Positions 1 through 8,743 of a stretch of 64,000 bases of DNA are shown piece after piece; position 1 is the first letter of the stretch, and the number at the start of each line of letters is the position of its first letter. The stretch spans positions 2,935,501 to 2,999,500 of the forward strand of contig NZ_CP130565.1 of the NCBI RefSeq assembly GCF_030534335.1, written 5' to 3'. The notes beneath the pieces are model-generated. The model worked only from the letters and a program-made list of their open reading frames with translations, ran no database searches and was not told where the DNA came from. The stretch comes from Marivirga harenae. GTDB lineage: Bacteria > Bacteroidota > Bacteroidia > Cytophagales > Cyclobacteriaceae. A program made the translations under genes and the position numbers.

Positions 1-1482
1 CTGTAAACCGTTGATCCAGCCCAATAAAGTACCAGCATTCAAATTATCCTTTTCACCTATGTTCAAGAATAATTTATTGAAATTACCGTCTTTTCGTCTG
101 CTATCTCCTCTGCTGCCGCCTCGTTCGCCTCTATCAGAATCTCTTCCTGCTTTGGCCTTTTGATTTAAGTCTGCAGAATTCTTGTAGTAATCTAAAAACT
201 TATTGAATTCTAAAGAAACGAATTTCTTGATTAAGTCTTCGCGGCTTAGATCTTCAAATTCCGCACTAATACTTTCGATAAAAGGCTCCATTTGTTTTTC
301 GTCTACCTCAGAAGCTTTTACTTTTTCAATAAAAGCCATCAACTGCTTTTCAATTACTGCATTACCAGCAGGAACTTCAGATTTGGTGAAAGTTTTACCT
401 AAAATCTTTTCTAATTGCTTGATTTTATTGATGTCTCTTGGGCCAATAATGGCCATTGAAATACCCGCTTTTCCAGCTCTGCCTGTACGACCACTTCGGT
501 GCGTATAAGTTTCCAAATCATCAGGGATATTATAATTGATGACGTGCGTGATTTCATTTACATCCAAACCTCTGGCAGCTACATCAGTGGCAACCAACAT
601 TTGTAAATTCTTTTTCCTGTAACGCCCCATTACTGCATCTCTTTGCGCTTGTGATAAATCACCATGCAAACAGTCAGCATTATAGCCATCCGCCATTAAT
701 TGGTCAGAAATTTCTTGTGTTTCTCTTTTGGTTCTACAGAAAATAATTCCGTAAATATTAGGGTTAATATCCGCAATTCTCTTTAAAGCTAAATACTTGT
801 CCCTTCCATTTACGACAAAGTAAAAGTGTTCTACTTTATCAGCACCTTGATTTCTTTTTCCTGATGAAATTTCTTCAGGACTGTTCATGTAGTTGTTGGA
901 AATCCTTAAAACCTCTTTCGACATAGTCGCAGAGAATAATAGGGTTTGTCTTTGGTCAGGCGTATGAGATAAAATGAAATCTAAATCATCTTTAAAACCC
1001 ATATTCAACATTTCATCGGCTTCATCTAAAACTACCCATTCAATGTCTTCTAATTTTAATTTCTTTCTTTTGATCAAATCCACAACTCGTCCAGGTGTAC
1101 CCACTACGATCTGTGCACCTTTGTTTAAGGCTTTTATTTGAGTTTCAATGCTTGAACCACCATAAACCGGTAATACATCTAGTTTTTTGGTGTATTTGGT
1201 ATATGCGTTAAAGTCATTAGCAATTTGAATGGCCAACTCACGAGTTGGACATAATACCAATGATTGTGTCTTTTTAGAATCACCATCAATTTGATTGATG
1301 ACAGGTAATCCAAAGGCAGCAGTTTTCCCAGAACCTGTTTGAGCTAAGGCAATAAGATCTTGCTTAGTATTTAATAAATGTGGAATAGTTTTCTGCTGAA
1401 TGGCAGTTGGTTCCACAAAGCCTATTTCTAAAATAGCTTTAAGGATTTCAGGCTTAAGGCCTAATTCTTCGAATGTTAACAT
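1..1482 (-). CDS. DEAD-box ATP-dependent RNA helicase (C-terminus cut by window edge)
   Basis: An RNA helicase that remodels RNA structure in the cytoplasm. From the ATG at 1482 I read 494 codons with no stop before the window edge, so the C-terminus is missing. Motifs in order: Q motif (residues 22-30), AQTGSGKT (47-54), PTREL (79-83), DEAD (153-156), SAT (184-186) and HRSGRTGRAG (328-337). An Arg/Gly/Asp-rich linker follows, and then the start of what looks like a DbpA-type RNA-binding domain. That order is typical of Bacteroidota DeaD/CsdA-like helicases in cold adaptation and ribosome assembly; the exact role is inference. An in-frame ATG at 1530 would add 16 residues. I prefer 1482 because the protein then begins with the usual TFEELGL stretch. 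Confidence 0.93.
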   Translation of the reverse strand, partial: MLTFEELGLKPEILKAILEIGFVEPTAIQQKTIPHLLNTKQDLIALAQTGSGKTAAFGLPVINQIDGDSKKTQSLVLCPTRELAIQIANDFNAYTKYTKKLDVLPVYGGSSIETQIKALNKGAQIVVGTPGRVVDLIKRKKLKLEDIEWVVLDEADEMLNMGFKDDLDFILSHTPDQRQTLLFSATMSKEVLRISNNYMNSPEEISSGKRNQGADKVEHFYFVVNGRDKYLALKRIADINPNIYGIIFCRTKRETQEISDQLMADGYNADCLHGDLSQAQRDAVMGRYRKKNLQMLVATDVAARGLDVNEITHVINYNIPDDLETYTHRSGRTGRAGKAGISMAIIGPRDINKIKQLEKILGKTFTKSEVPAGNAVIEKQLMAFIEKVKASEVDEKQMEPFIESISAEFEDLSREDLIKKFVSLEFNKFLDYYKNSADLNQKAKAGRDSDRGERGGSRGDSRRKDGNFNKLFLNIGEKDNLNAGTLLGWINGLQ

Positions 1483-1530
1483 GCGTTGTTGTAAAAAATT
1501 TAATACAATATCAGGGATATGTTGTGACAT

Positions 1531-1642
1531 GACTGCTTAGCAGCCTATTGCATTAAAGCGACTCTCGATTATTCCCTGGCTTAACCCAAGCCATTTTCGA
1601 ACCTTTCGAGTAGCCTAGGATTGTAATTGTGATGCAAAGGTA
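1531..1642 (-). promoter_or_regulatory. Promoter -7 box and hairpin-rich 5' leader of the DEAD-box helicase
   Basis: On the minus strand TACCTTTG (1642-1635) matches the Bacteroidota -7 element TAnnTTTG exactly; I see no clear -33 box. The roughly 100 bases between it and the gene contain nested complementary arms: CTCGA (1610-1606) with TCGAG (1568-1564) enclosing GGCTT (1592-1588) with AAGCC (1582-1578). A perfect CTGCT-A-AGCAG palindrome lies at 1543-1533. An alternative local hairpin is TCGAA-AGG-TTCGA (1609-1597). Cold-shock helicase genes in other bacteria have regulatory leaders, so a thermosensor or autoregulatory leader is plausible but not shown. Confidence 0.45.
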
Positions 1643-1734
1643 GAAATAAATTTTTGATAAACCACTACTTTATTAAAAATAACCAAATATTATTTTGTGT
1701 CAAGATAATATTTGCGAGTCTGAATTTGATATTT

Positions 1735-2190
1735 TTATTTTTTTATGGGTTGTCCACTTATGGTAGCATGCCAATTTACTACCTGCCATTTTCCATTTCG
1801 CTTGAGAAAAGTACCACTGTTTAAGTAATACTGAACGCTAGTCTCACTATCTGCTTTCATTTTGAAAGCTACAATGGCCATATTTTCATATCGCTGAACA
1901 ATGATGTCCTCGGCTGTATAACGCGTTGTAGAGTTTTCAGTTTGGGTTTGTTCATTCGGTTTGAAACCATCCATAATTTGTTTTTTACCAAATCTAGTTC
2001 CATTGGAACTAGTATAGATCAGATCTTCCGCCCAAAAATTAGCATGAATAAGTGAATCATTTTTTGAAGCCCCATCCATAAAGGTGTGTAGCATTTGTTC
2101 TAACTGCTTATCACCTTCTGCTTTTTGTGCGTTAATGTTTAATGGAAAATAGAAAGTCAATCCAAGAATTAGAATTAAGGTAGTTTTCAT
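1735..2190 (-). CDS. Secreted SnoaL/NTF2-like (DUF4440-type) protein
   Basis: A small protein of 151 residues with a signal peptide ending near residue 21 (hydrophobic run, then NAQ). The mature part has the usual alternation of helices and strands of the NTF2-like cone fold, including an FWAEDLIYTSSNGTRFGK segment and a final WQVVNWHATI strand. Proteins of this fold can be enzymes or binding proteins, and no catalytic residue is diagnostic here, so the function is unknown. It is probably periplasmic. It stands alone between the helicase and the divergent amidase gene. Confidence 0.75.
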   Translation of the reverse strand: MKTTLILILGLTFYFPLNINAQKAEGDKQLEQMLHTFMDGASKNDSLIHANFWAEDLIYTSSNGTRFGKKQIMDGFKPNEQTQTENSTTRYTAEDIIVQRYENMAIVAFKMKADSETSVQYYLNSGTFLKRNGKWQVVNWHATISGQPIKK

Positions 2191-2580
2191 TAAAATAAGT
2201 TCAAATGATGTTAGAGATCTTCATACAAGTATAATCAATTGAAGCTTTTATTTTTAGCAAATGGGTATTAAGTTTTTTTGCATTGACTAATTATAGCCTC
2301 AATGAGTTACGACATGGATTACTTTATTTTGGACATTTTCAGATTTAATTCAGAGGAATGAATTGCATCGCTATTATGATGACTATTATTTCAGTGTGTA
2401 AAAGTGGTGCTGCTGTAAATGAACTAATCATATGCATTTGCTCAATAAATTACTCTTGTTGTCAACTATGCCTTTTATATTTATCTAACCAATCCTGTAA
2501 AATTGAAATGATCCTATCTGAAAGCCTTTCAAATTGGTTATATTGTAGATTGATCTAATTAAACAACAAAAAATCACAAC
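2191..2580. other. 390-base intergenic region between divergent genes
   Basis: This spacer separates the minus-strand NTF2-like gene from the plus-strand amidase gene and must carry both promoters. I find no exact TAnnTTTG box in it. A 66-codon open frame at 2358-2558 is Cys/Ile-rich, has no family features and is probably not a gene. I see no RNA gene or repeat. Confidence 0.4.
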
Positions 2581-4224
2581 ATGAGAAAATTATTTTACTT
2601 ACTGATTTTAGGACTTTGGGCTTGCAGTGAAAAGCAAGAAACGAAGATAGCTACTTGGGTTCCTTATGATGAAACTGCCATTATAGCTAAAAATGCTGAT
2701 CATGAGTCTCAGCAGATGCGATACAAATTGATTCAGTCAAAAGTGAGTGACCGAAATGACTTATGGAAGCAAATAGAACCTCAAATTAGTGATTTTGGCG
2801 ATGAGGATTATAAGCGTTTAACGCCTGTGATATTAGAGCAGGATATGTTGAGCATTCAAAATGCAGTATCAGAAGGGAAACTTAGCTATAAAGAGCTGGC
2901 ACAATGGTATCTGTATCGAATAGTACTTTTTGAAAATGACAGTTTGAGAACCTTAAACAATATTATTTCAATTAATCCTAAGGTAGTTGAGGAAGCAATT
3001 TCCAAAGATGAAAAGAGATCTGATGAGGATCATCCAATCTTTGGAATGCCTATTTTATTAAAAGATAATATCAATTTTGAAGGAATTCCTACTACTGCTG
3101 GAGCAGTTGCTTTACGGAATAATTATACCGATGATGCACATATAGTCAGCCGTTTAGAAAATAGCGGAGCCATTATTTTAGGTAAATCAAGTTTAAGTGA
3201 ATGGGCAAACTTTCTATGTGACGGTTGTCCTAATGGGTACAATGCAATCGGTGGTCAAACTTTGAATCCTTATGGAAGAGGGGAGTTTGATACAGGCGGT
3301 TCCAGTTCAGGTAGTGGATCTTCTATAGCAGCAAACTATGCTGCTGGAGCCATTGGGACAGAAACTTCCGGTTCTATTTTATCTCCGTCAAGTTCAAACT
3401 CCATTGTAGGACTAAAGCCAACAGTTGGTTTGTTGAGCAGAGGAGGAATAGTGCCAATTTCCAGCACTTTAGATACTCCTGGCCCGATGACTAGAAATGT
3501 AATGGATAATGCAATTTTGCTTTCAGCACTAGTAGGTGAGGATGCTGAAGACCAGGTGACAGTAGGTAATTCTCCTAATAAGGATTATTGGAAATCATTT
3601 GGTAAGAGTGATTTGAAAGGTATGAGACTTGGAGTGATGAAAGATTTTTTGCAGGATTCTTTATATAAATCTAATATAAAACAACTCGAAGAATTAGGTG
3701 CAGAATTGGTTGAAGTTGAAGCACCAGAAGTGAATTTATCAGGCTTTTTGACTTTACTGAATTTAGATATGAAAGCAGATTTGCTTCACTATTTTGAAAA
3801 ATATTCAGGCCCTAGCATAGAATACCAGTCAGTTAAGGATATTATTGATTTTAACTTAGAAGATACAGCAACCAGAATTCCTTATGGGCAAGCCAGATTT
3901 GAAGGAATTGTAAATGATTCTACTTCAGTGCAGGAATTTGATAGCTTGAAAATACGCTTAATGAGTGAAGGAAGAAAGTATTTTGAGACAATGATCAATG
4001 AAAACAATTTAGATGCTATTTTATCTATCAATAACTGGAGTGCAGGTTACGCTGCTGTAGCTCATCATCCAGCCTTGACAGTTCCCATGGGTTATGAGAA
4101 AAGTGGCCAGCCAAAAGGGATTACTTTTATTGCTGAGCCATTTTCAGAGGAAAAGTTATTGAAATTAGCCTATACTTTTGAAAAGAAAACTAAAGCACGG
4201 GAGATTCCAGCTGATTATCGGTAA
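2581..4224 (+). CDS. Amidase-signature family lipoprotein
   Basis: An amidohydrolase of the amidase-signature family (547 residues), probably a lipoprotein: the N-terminus has a hydrophobic stretch followed by GLWAC, a lipobox with Cys15. The Ser-Ser-Lys triad is visible: Lys161 in PILLKDN, the cis-Ser about residue 241 in GGSSSGSG, and the nucleophile Ser265 in ETSGSI. The spacing of the two serines (24 residues) matches fatty-acid amide hydrolase. Related enzymes cleave amides, including aryl and peptide amides; the substrate here cannot be told. A bidirectional terminator lies 108 bases downstream. Confidence 0.9.
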   Translation: MRKLFYLLILGLWACSEKQETKIATWVPYDETAIIAKNADHESQQMRYKLIQSKVSDRNDLWKQIEPQISDFGDEDYKRLTPVILEQDMLSIQNAVSEGKLSYKELAQWYLYRIVLFENDSLRTLNNIISINPKVVEEAISKDEKRSDEDHPIFGMPILLKDNINFEGIPTTAGAVALRNNYTDDAHIVSRLENSGAIILGKSSLSEWANFLCDGCPNGYNAIGGQTLNPYGRGEFDTGGSSSGSGSSIAANYAAGAIGTETSGSILSPSSSNSIVGLKPTVGLLSRGGIVPISSTLDTPGPMTRNVMDNAILLSALVGEDAEDQVTVGNSPNKDYWKSFGKSDLKGMRLGVMKDFLQDSLYKSNIKQLEELGAELVEVEAPEVNLSGFLTLLNLDMKADLLHYFEKYSGPSIEYQSVKDIIDFNLEDTATRIPYGQARFEGIVNDSTSVQEFDSLKIRLMSEGRKYFETMINENNLDAILSINNWSAGYAAVAHHPALTVPMGYEKSGQPKGITFIAEPFSEEKLLKLAYTFEKKTKAREIPADYR

Positions 4225-4239
4225 TGTTAGATAAGATCA

Positions 4240-4263
4240 TCATTCCTGCCTTCGCAGGGATGA
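4240..4263. repeat. Short REP-like inverted repeat
   Basis: TCATTCCTGC (4240-4249) pairs with GCAGGGATGA (4254-4263), with one G-U pair and a CTTC loop. The CATTCCTGC...GCAGGGATGA pattern resembles widely dispersed intergenic palindromes of many bacterial genomes. It lies just after the amidase stop codon, and only one full copy is in this window. Confidence 0.55.
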
Positions 4264-4332
4264 CGGAAGGAGCTAGGATCGAAGTTAAATTGATATTGTA
4301 CTTTGATTTTACGACTTCTCCACACAAAAAAA

Positions 4333-4359
4333 GGTTGCTGGATTACCAGCAACCTTTTT
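4333..4359. terminator. Bidirectional rho-independent terminator
   Basis: Stem GGTTGCTGG (4333-4341) with CCAGCAACC (4346-4354), loop ATTA, and flanked by A-run and T-run. It sits between the convergent amidase and brxA genes and can end transcription from both sides. Confidence 0.85.
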
Positions 4360-4366
4360 CATTTAT

Positions 4367-4391
4367 CTTGATTCTAGATTCTAGAATCAAG
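4367..4391. repeat. Perfect 12-base inverted repeat (TTCTAGA type)
   Basis: Arms CTTGATTCTAGA (4367-4378) and TCTAGAATCAAG (4380-4391) are perfect complements around one central base. It lies just after the brxA stop. A related half copy (AATTCTAGATTCTTGATTCC) is in the sufT-brxA gap near 4965-4984, so this is a small local repeat family. Confidence 0.6.
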
Positions 4392-4397
4392 CGTCTC

Positions 4398-4814
4398 TTA
4401 ACAATACTCTTCAAATACTTGCACCAAATGATTTCCAATCATTTCAGCAGTTCGTCCTTCAATATGGTGTCTTTCTACGAAATGAACCAATTCACCGTCT
4501 TTAAATAAAGCGATAGAAGGAGAAGATGGTGGATAAGGAGCCGTTAACTCTCTAGCTTTAGCCACTGCTTCTTGGTCAACACCAGCGAAAACAGTAGTCA
4601 AATTATTAGGCTTTTTAGGACTTTGTTGTACAGCCCATTTAACACCCGGTCTAGCCGCTCCAGCAGCACAACCGCATACTGAATTGATAACCATTAAAGA
4701 AGTTCCTTTATGGTCTTTTAGGTGCTCAGCCACCTGATCAGCTGTTTTCAATTCTTCAAAACCAACTTCAGTTAAATCTGCACGCATTGGTGCTACTAAT
4801 TCTTCAGGATACAT
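4398..4814 (-). CDS. BrxA/BrxB-family bacilliredoxin
   Basis: A thioredoxin-fold disulfide reductase of the YphP/YqiW (BrxA/BrxB) family, 138 residues. It carries the characteristic CGC redox motif at residues 47-49 (SVCGCAAG). In Firmicutes these proteins remove bacillithiol from oxidised proteins; some Bacteroidota also carry them. It is the last gene of the suf cluster, 195 bases after sufT, and the gap contains TTTAGATT tandem repeats, so it may have its own promoter. A link to Fe-S repair or thiol redox is inference from position. Confidence 0.9.
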   Translation of the reverse strand: MYPEELVAPMRADLTEVGFEELKTADQVAEHLKDHKGTSLMVINSVCGCAAGAARPGVKWAVQQSPKKPNNLTTVFAGVDQEAVAKARELTAPYPPSSPSIALFKDGELVHFVERHHIEGRTAEMIGNHLVQVFEEYC

Positions 4815-5009
4815 ATATTTAGATTTTAGATTTTAGATTAAAGATGTAAGACTGATAATGTCTAGGCATTTTTTAATCATTTATTTTAACAACTATTTAT
4901 TCTTCTTTTATTTTTCTTCAAGACTCCAGGTTCTTTCTTTAAAATCACTAATATTCAAAGTCTTAATTCTAGATTCTTGATTCCAATTCCTCCATTGTGG
5001 GTTAGGGGG

Positions 5010-5351
5010 CTACATAAACCCCAATTCCAGCTTAGCGGCTTCACTCATCATTTCCTGTGAATAAGGTGGGTCAAAAGTTAGTTCCACTTTCACATCGCTT
5101 ACTCCTTCAATTGATCTCACCTTCATCTCTACCTCGCTAGGAATTTCTTCAGCGGCAGGGCAGGAGGGAGAAGTTAAGGTCATCAAGATATATACATTAT
5201 TTACTGGATATACATTCACTTCATAAATCAATCCTAATTCGTATATGTCTACAGGAATCTCAGGATCATAAACTGATTTTATAGCCTCTAGTACTTTATC
5301 TCTTAAATTGGGTACTTCTGATTTCTTTTCAAATTGTGTTTCTTCTGCCAT
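5010..5351 (-). CDS. sufT: SufT-like MIP18/DUF59 Fe-S assembly protein
   Basis: A cytoplasmic MIP18-family (DUF59) protein of 113 residues that helps mature Fe-S proteins. The DPEIPVDIYELGLIY signature is at residues 29-43, and the conserved SPSCP motif places its Cys at 64. It starts 11 bases after the sufE stop, so it is part of the suf transcript. The family has a role in Fe-S delivery under high demand; the specific client proteins are not known. Confidence 0.92.
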   Translation of the reverse strand: MAEETQFEKKSEVPNLRDKVLEAIKSVYDPEIPVDIYELGLIYEVNVYPVNNVYILMTLTSPSCPAAEEIPSEVEMKVRSIEGVSDVKVELTFDPPYSQEMMSEAAKLELGFM

Positions 5352-5362
5352 AATGCATCAAT

Positions 5363-5806
5363 TTAAGCTTCGTTTTCTAATTTAGTTTTATAGGCCAAGG
5401 CAAACATTTTAATTTGCTTTATCATAGCTAAGAATCCATTTGATCGCTGCGTGCCGATGAAGCGATTCATGCCGATTTTATGAACAAAATATAAATCAGC
5501 ATTTAAAATATCTTCTATTTTCCCTTGGTTTAAAACAGAAACCAACAGACTTACCAATCCTTTTGTAATGGCGGTGTTACTGTCAGCTTGAAACTGTAGT
5601 TTACCATCATTTTCATCGGCAGTTAACCATACCTTAGATTGGCAACCTTTCACTATATTATTTTCTGTTTTTAATGATTCCGGCATTTCAGGTAGCTTTT
5701 CACCCAGCTCCATCAAATAGCCGATCATCATCTCCATATCTCCGTCTAGCATGGAGAATTTCTCTATAATCTCGTCTTGTCTTGTGTTGATTGTATTATC
5801 AGCCAT
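5363..5806 (-). CDS. sufE: SufE cysteine desulfurase activator and sulfur acceptor
   Basis: SufE takes persulfide sulfur from SufS and passes it to the SufBCD scaffold. The 147-residue length is normal and the sulfur-accepting cysteine is Cys55 in VKGCQSKVW. It lies 10 bases downstream of sufS and 11 upstream of sufT, consistent with one operon. Confidence 0.96.
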   Translation of the reverse strand: MADNTINTRQDEIIEKFSMLDGDMEMMIGYLMELGEKLPEMPESLKTENNIVKGCQSKVWLTADENDGKLQFQADSNTAITKGLVSLLVSVLNQGKIEDILNADLYFVHKIGMNRFIGTQRSNGFLAMIKQIKMFALAYKTKLENEA

Positions 5807-5816
5807 TGACTAATTT

Positions 5817-7055
5817 TTAGCTAAATTTTGCAACTATATCTTTCAATGAGTCTGCAAAAAAATCTATTTCTTCTATCGTATTGTAAACAGAGAATGAAGC
5901 CCTAATTGTTCCTTCTATGCCGAAATGATCCATTAAAGGCTGCGTACAATGATGCCCAGTTCTCACAGCAATGCCCTTTGCATCTAGCATCATACCTGCA
6001 TCGTAAGGATGCACATTGGCGATCGTGAATGAAACTACACTTACTTTATTATCTGCTGTCCCGTAGAAATTTATTCCTGGTACTTCTGATAGTCGATCAT
6101 GAGCATGTTGCGTTAAAGCTTGCTCATGCGCCATGATGTTATCTTTTCCAATATTGTCAATATATTCTGCTGCATATTTTAATGCAACTACATCGGCAAT
6201 GTTGGGTGTTCCTGCTTCAAATTTATAGGGGATATCGTTATAAGTGGTTTTCTCAAAACTCACATTATTAATCATCTCGCCACCACCTTGGTAGGGAGTC
6301 ATTTTTTCCAAAAGGGCTCTCTTGCCATATAAAATACCACATCCGGTCGGTCCGTACATTTTATGACCTGAAGTAGCATAGAAATCACAATCTAAATCTT
6401 GCACATCAACCACGCAATGAGAAGAAGCCTGAGCCCCATCCACAACCATCACAGCATTTTTAGCATGTGCTAATGCTGCTATTTCCTTCACTGGATTTAC
6501 TGTCCCTAGCGAATTGGAAGCATAAACTACTGATACAATTTTAGTTTTATCAGTAATTAATTTCTCCACCTCATCAAGTGAAATTTCTCCTTTACTGTTT
6601 ACAGGAACGACCTTTAATACAGCACCCCTTTCTTCAGCTATCATTTGCCAAGGCACAATATTAGAATGGTGCTCCATAGCAGTGATCAAAATCTCATCAC
6701 CTGCTTGAAGAAATTTTCTTCCGTAAGCATTAGCAATTAAATTAATACCATCAGTGGTCCCTTTGGTAAAAATTACTTCTTCTACCTCTGCAGCATTGAT
6801 GAATTTTTGAAAAACCGTTCTCGTGTCTTCAAAGGCCGTAGTAGCTTTTTCAGCTAATGAATGCAATCCTCTATGAATATTGGCATTATAGCCACTATAA
6901 TACTCCGAAATCGCATTGATTACAGAGTTTGGCTTTTGAGTAGTGGCAGCATTATCAAAATATATCAAAGGTTTTCCGTTTACCTTTTGCTCAAGGATAG
7001 GAAAATCTTTTCTTATTTTTTGAATATCCAAATTTGGCGCTACTGCTGTGCTCAT
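5817..7055 (-). CDS. sufS: SufS cysteine desulfurase
   Basis: A PLP-dependent class II cysteine desulfurase (412 residues) that removes sulfur from cysteine for Fe-S clusters. The PLP lysine is Lys232 in SGHKMYGPTG, and the persulfide cysteine is Cys370 in RTGHHCTQP. The N-terminal YFDNAATTQKP motif is present. Unlike the other close suf neighbours it is separated from sufD by 344 bases of repeat-rich sequence, so it may have a separate promoter or lower coupling to sufBCD. Confidence 0.97.
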   Translation of the reverse strand: MSTAVAPNLDIQKIRKDFPILEQKVNGKPLIYFDNAATTQKPNSVINAISEYYSGYNANIHRGLHSLAEKATTAFEDTRTVFQKFINAAEVEEVIFTKGTTDGINLIANAYGRKFLQAGDEILITAMEHHSNIVPWQMIAEERGAVLKVVPVNSKGEISLDEVEKLITDKTKIVSVVYASNSLGTVNPVKEIAALAHAKNAVMVVDGAQASSHCVVDVQDLDCDFYATSGHKMYGPTGCGILYGKRALLEKMTPYQGGGEMINNVSFEKTTYNDIPYKFEAGTPNIADVVALKYAAEYIDNIGKDNIMAHEQALTQHAHDRLSEVPGINFYGTADNKVSVVSFTIANVHPYDAGMMLDAKGIAVRTGHHCTQPLMDHFGIEGTIRASFSVYNTIEEIDFFADSLKDIVAKFS

Positions 7056-7399
7056 ATTAACTATATTTATTCATCTACTATTATCCTTTAAGGAATAATA
7101 CTACCAAGTTGTTCAGTTAAGTTTTGAAGCCTCATCCCACTACAATCCTAAAAAAATAACCTTGGTTATTTTCTATTGTGTTCTCTTGTTTCTTTTGTGG
7201 TTTAAAAAAATATTTGTTAGTAAATATGCTCGTTAGCAAATTCTTATCACAAAAGAGACAAAAGAAAACAAAAGATTTTTCGCTTTAGCGAAAAATGTGT
7301 CAAGCAAATTTCCTTGACTTAAAATGTTATAATCCAATCTTTTAAAACATCCCTATAATCCTCACGGGGATACGATAGGTTTGTTCTCGCTATTGAAAG
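7056..7399. repeat. Repeat-filled gap inside the suf operon
   Basis: The 344 bases between sufD and sufS contain several inverted repeats. A perfect stem ATTTTTCGCT (7275-7284) pairs with AGCGAAAAAT (7287-7296). GTCAAG (7299-7304) pairs with CTTGAC (7313-7318). An imperfect pair TTTCTTTTGTG (about 7189-7199) and CACAAAAGAGACAAAAGA (about 7248-7265) flanks a further ATTTGTTAG/TTAGCAAAT pair. No gene is evident. The cluster looks like a non-coding inserted repeat, possibly an attenuator between the two halves of the operon. Confidence 0.55.
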
Positions 7400-8725
7400 T
7401 TATAGTCGTTCGTTAATTTTATTTTCAATTAGTGTTCTGAAAGCTTCGATTTTAATATTGCTCAGAACATCAGAAGCAAAAGCATTCAATAACATTGATT
7501 TTGCTGTTTGCTTATCAATTCCTCGAGCTCTCAAGTAAAATAATTGGTCTAAATCTAACTGGCCTACTGTGGCACCATGTGAACATTGCACATCATCCGC
7601 CCAAATCTCTAATTGTGGCTTTGTATCTACCTCAGCGTCATCAGAAAGCACTACATTTCGGTTTGACTGAAATGCATTGGTTTTCTGAGCATCTTGTCTT
7701 ACAAAGATTTTACCGTTGAAAACACCTCTTGAGTGACCATCCAAAATGCCTTTGTACATTTCGTTACTGTCACAATTAGCTACTTTATGGTCGACTACTG
7801 TGTGATTATCAACATGTGTTTTACCATCTAACAAATACAATCCGAACATATTTGTTTCTGAATGCTCTTTATGGATGGCAATACTTAAGTTATTACGAAG
7901 CATTGCACCGTTCAAACTTAAAGTTACTCCATTGAAAACAGATTTTCCTAATTGATGCACCATCGTAGCACCAATCTGAATAGCCTGATCTGATTCGTTC
8001 TGGTATTTGTAATAGTTGAAATTACAGTCGTCTTCTACAACAATTTCAGTCACCACGTTAGTAAAACTAGTGTTCTCACCCAAAGTGATATAAGACTCAA
8101 TCAATGAGGCTTCACTGTTCTTCTCTGCAATTACCAGATTTCTTGGCTGACTGATAACATCGGCATTTTTCGCATCATTAAAGTAATAGCATGCAATTGG
8201 TGTTTCCACCACAGCATTGGCATCAATTTTAACAAAAATTCCGCCATTTGTGAATGCAGTATTTAATTCAGAAAAATTATCTGCACCTTCTATTTCATGT
8301 GTATTGAAATGCTTTTCAAAATCTTCAGCATAGTCATCAGCAGCTGTCTTGATAGCTTGAATATGGACACCTTTCGGAAGGGTCTCTAGATCAGATAATT
8401 TATTATCTAATACACCATTAACAAATACCAAACGTATTGCATCCAAGTCAGGTATAAAGTACTTTGAAGCTTCGTCTATACTTAAGGAAAAGCTATCATC
8501 TGACAGATTTTCAACATTAAAAAGCTTGCCAAATATCTTAGCTACATTACTGTACTTATATTCTTCATGTTTTGCATGAGGAAATCCCACTGTTTTGAAA
8601 TTATCAATTGCAGTTTTCCTTTTCGCGTGCAATGGTTTTTTACTTTCTCCATTTAAGGAGTTTTCAAAAGACTCAAATTGCTCTACGAAAAATTTATCTA
8701 TATCTTCTTTAATCAATTTACTCAT
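7400..8725 (-). CDS. sufD: SufD Fe-S cluster scaffold subunit
   Basis: SufD pairs with SufB and SufC to form the scaffold on which Fe-S clusters are built. It is 441 residues, with the beta-helix core typical of SufB/SufD, and the C-terminal part contains VQCSHGATVGQLD, characteristic of SufD. It begins 18 bases after sufC. Its identity is also supported by its place between sufC and sufS. Confidence 0.95.
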   Translation of the reverse strand: MSKLIKEDIDKFFVEQFESFENSLNGESKKPLHAKRKTAIDNFKTVGFPHAKHEEYKYSNVAKIFGKLFNVENLSDDSFSLSIDEASKYFIPDLDAIRLVFVNGVLDNKLSDLETLPKGVHIQAIKTAADDYAEDFEKHFNTHEIEGADNFSELNTAFTNGGIFVKIDANAVVETPIACYYFNDAKNADVISQPRNLVIAEKNSEASLIESYITLGENTSFTNVVTEIVVEDDCNFNYYKYQNESDQAIQIGATMVHQLGKSVFNGVTLSLNGAMLRNNLSIAIHKEHSETNMFGLYLLDGKTHVDNHTVVDHKVANCDSNEMYKGILDGHSRGVFNGKIFVRQDAQKTNAFQSNRNVVLSDDAEVDTKPQLEIWADDVQCSHGATVGQLDLDQLFYLRARGIDKQTAKSMLLNAFASDVLSNIKIEAFRTLIENKINERL

Positions 8726-8743
8726 ATGTATTGCTGATTAAAA

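Noticed and set aside
2358-2558. 66-codon open frame upstream of the amidase gene
   Set aside because: Cys/Ile-rich composition with no recognisable domain, no promoter or ribosome-binding signal, and it lies wholly within a divergent spacer.
4224-4508. 94-codon open frame overlapping the amidase stop and brxA
   Set aside because: It reads through a REP-like palindrome, a terminator and the antisense of brxA, so it is a chance frame.
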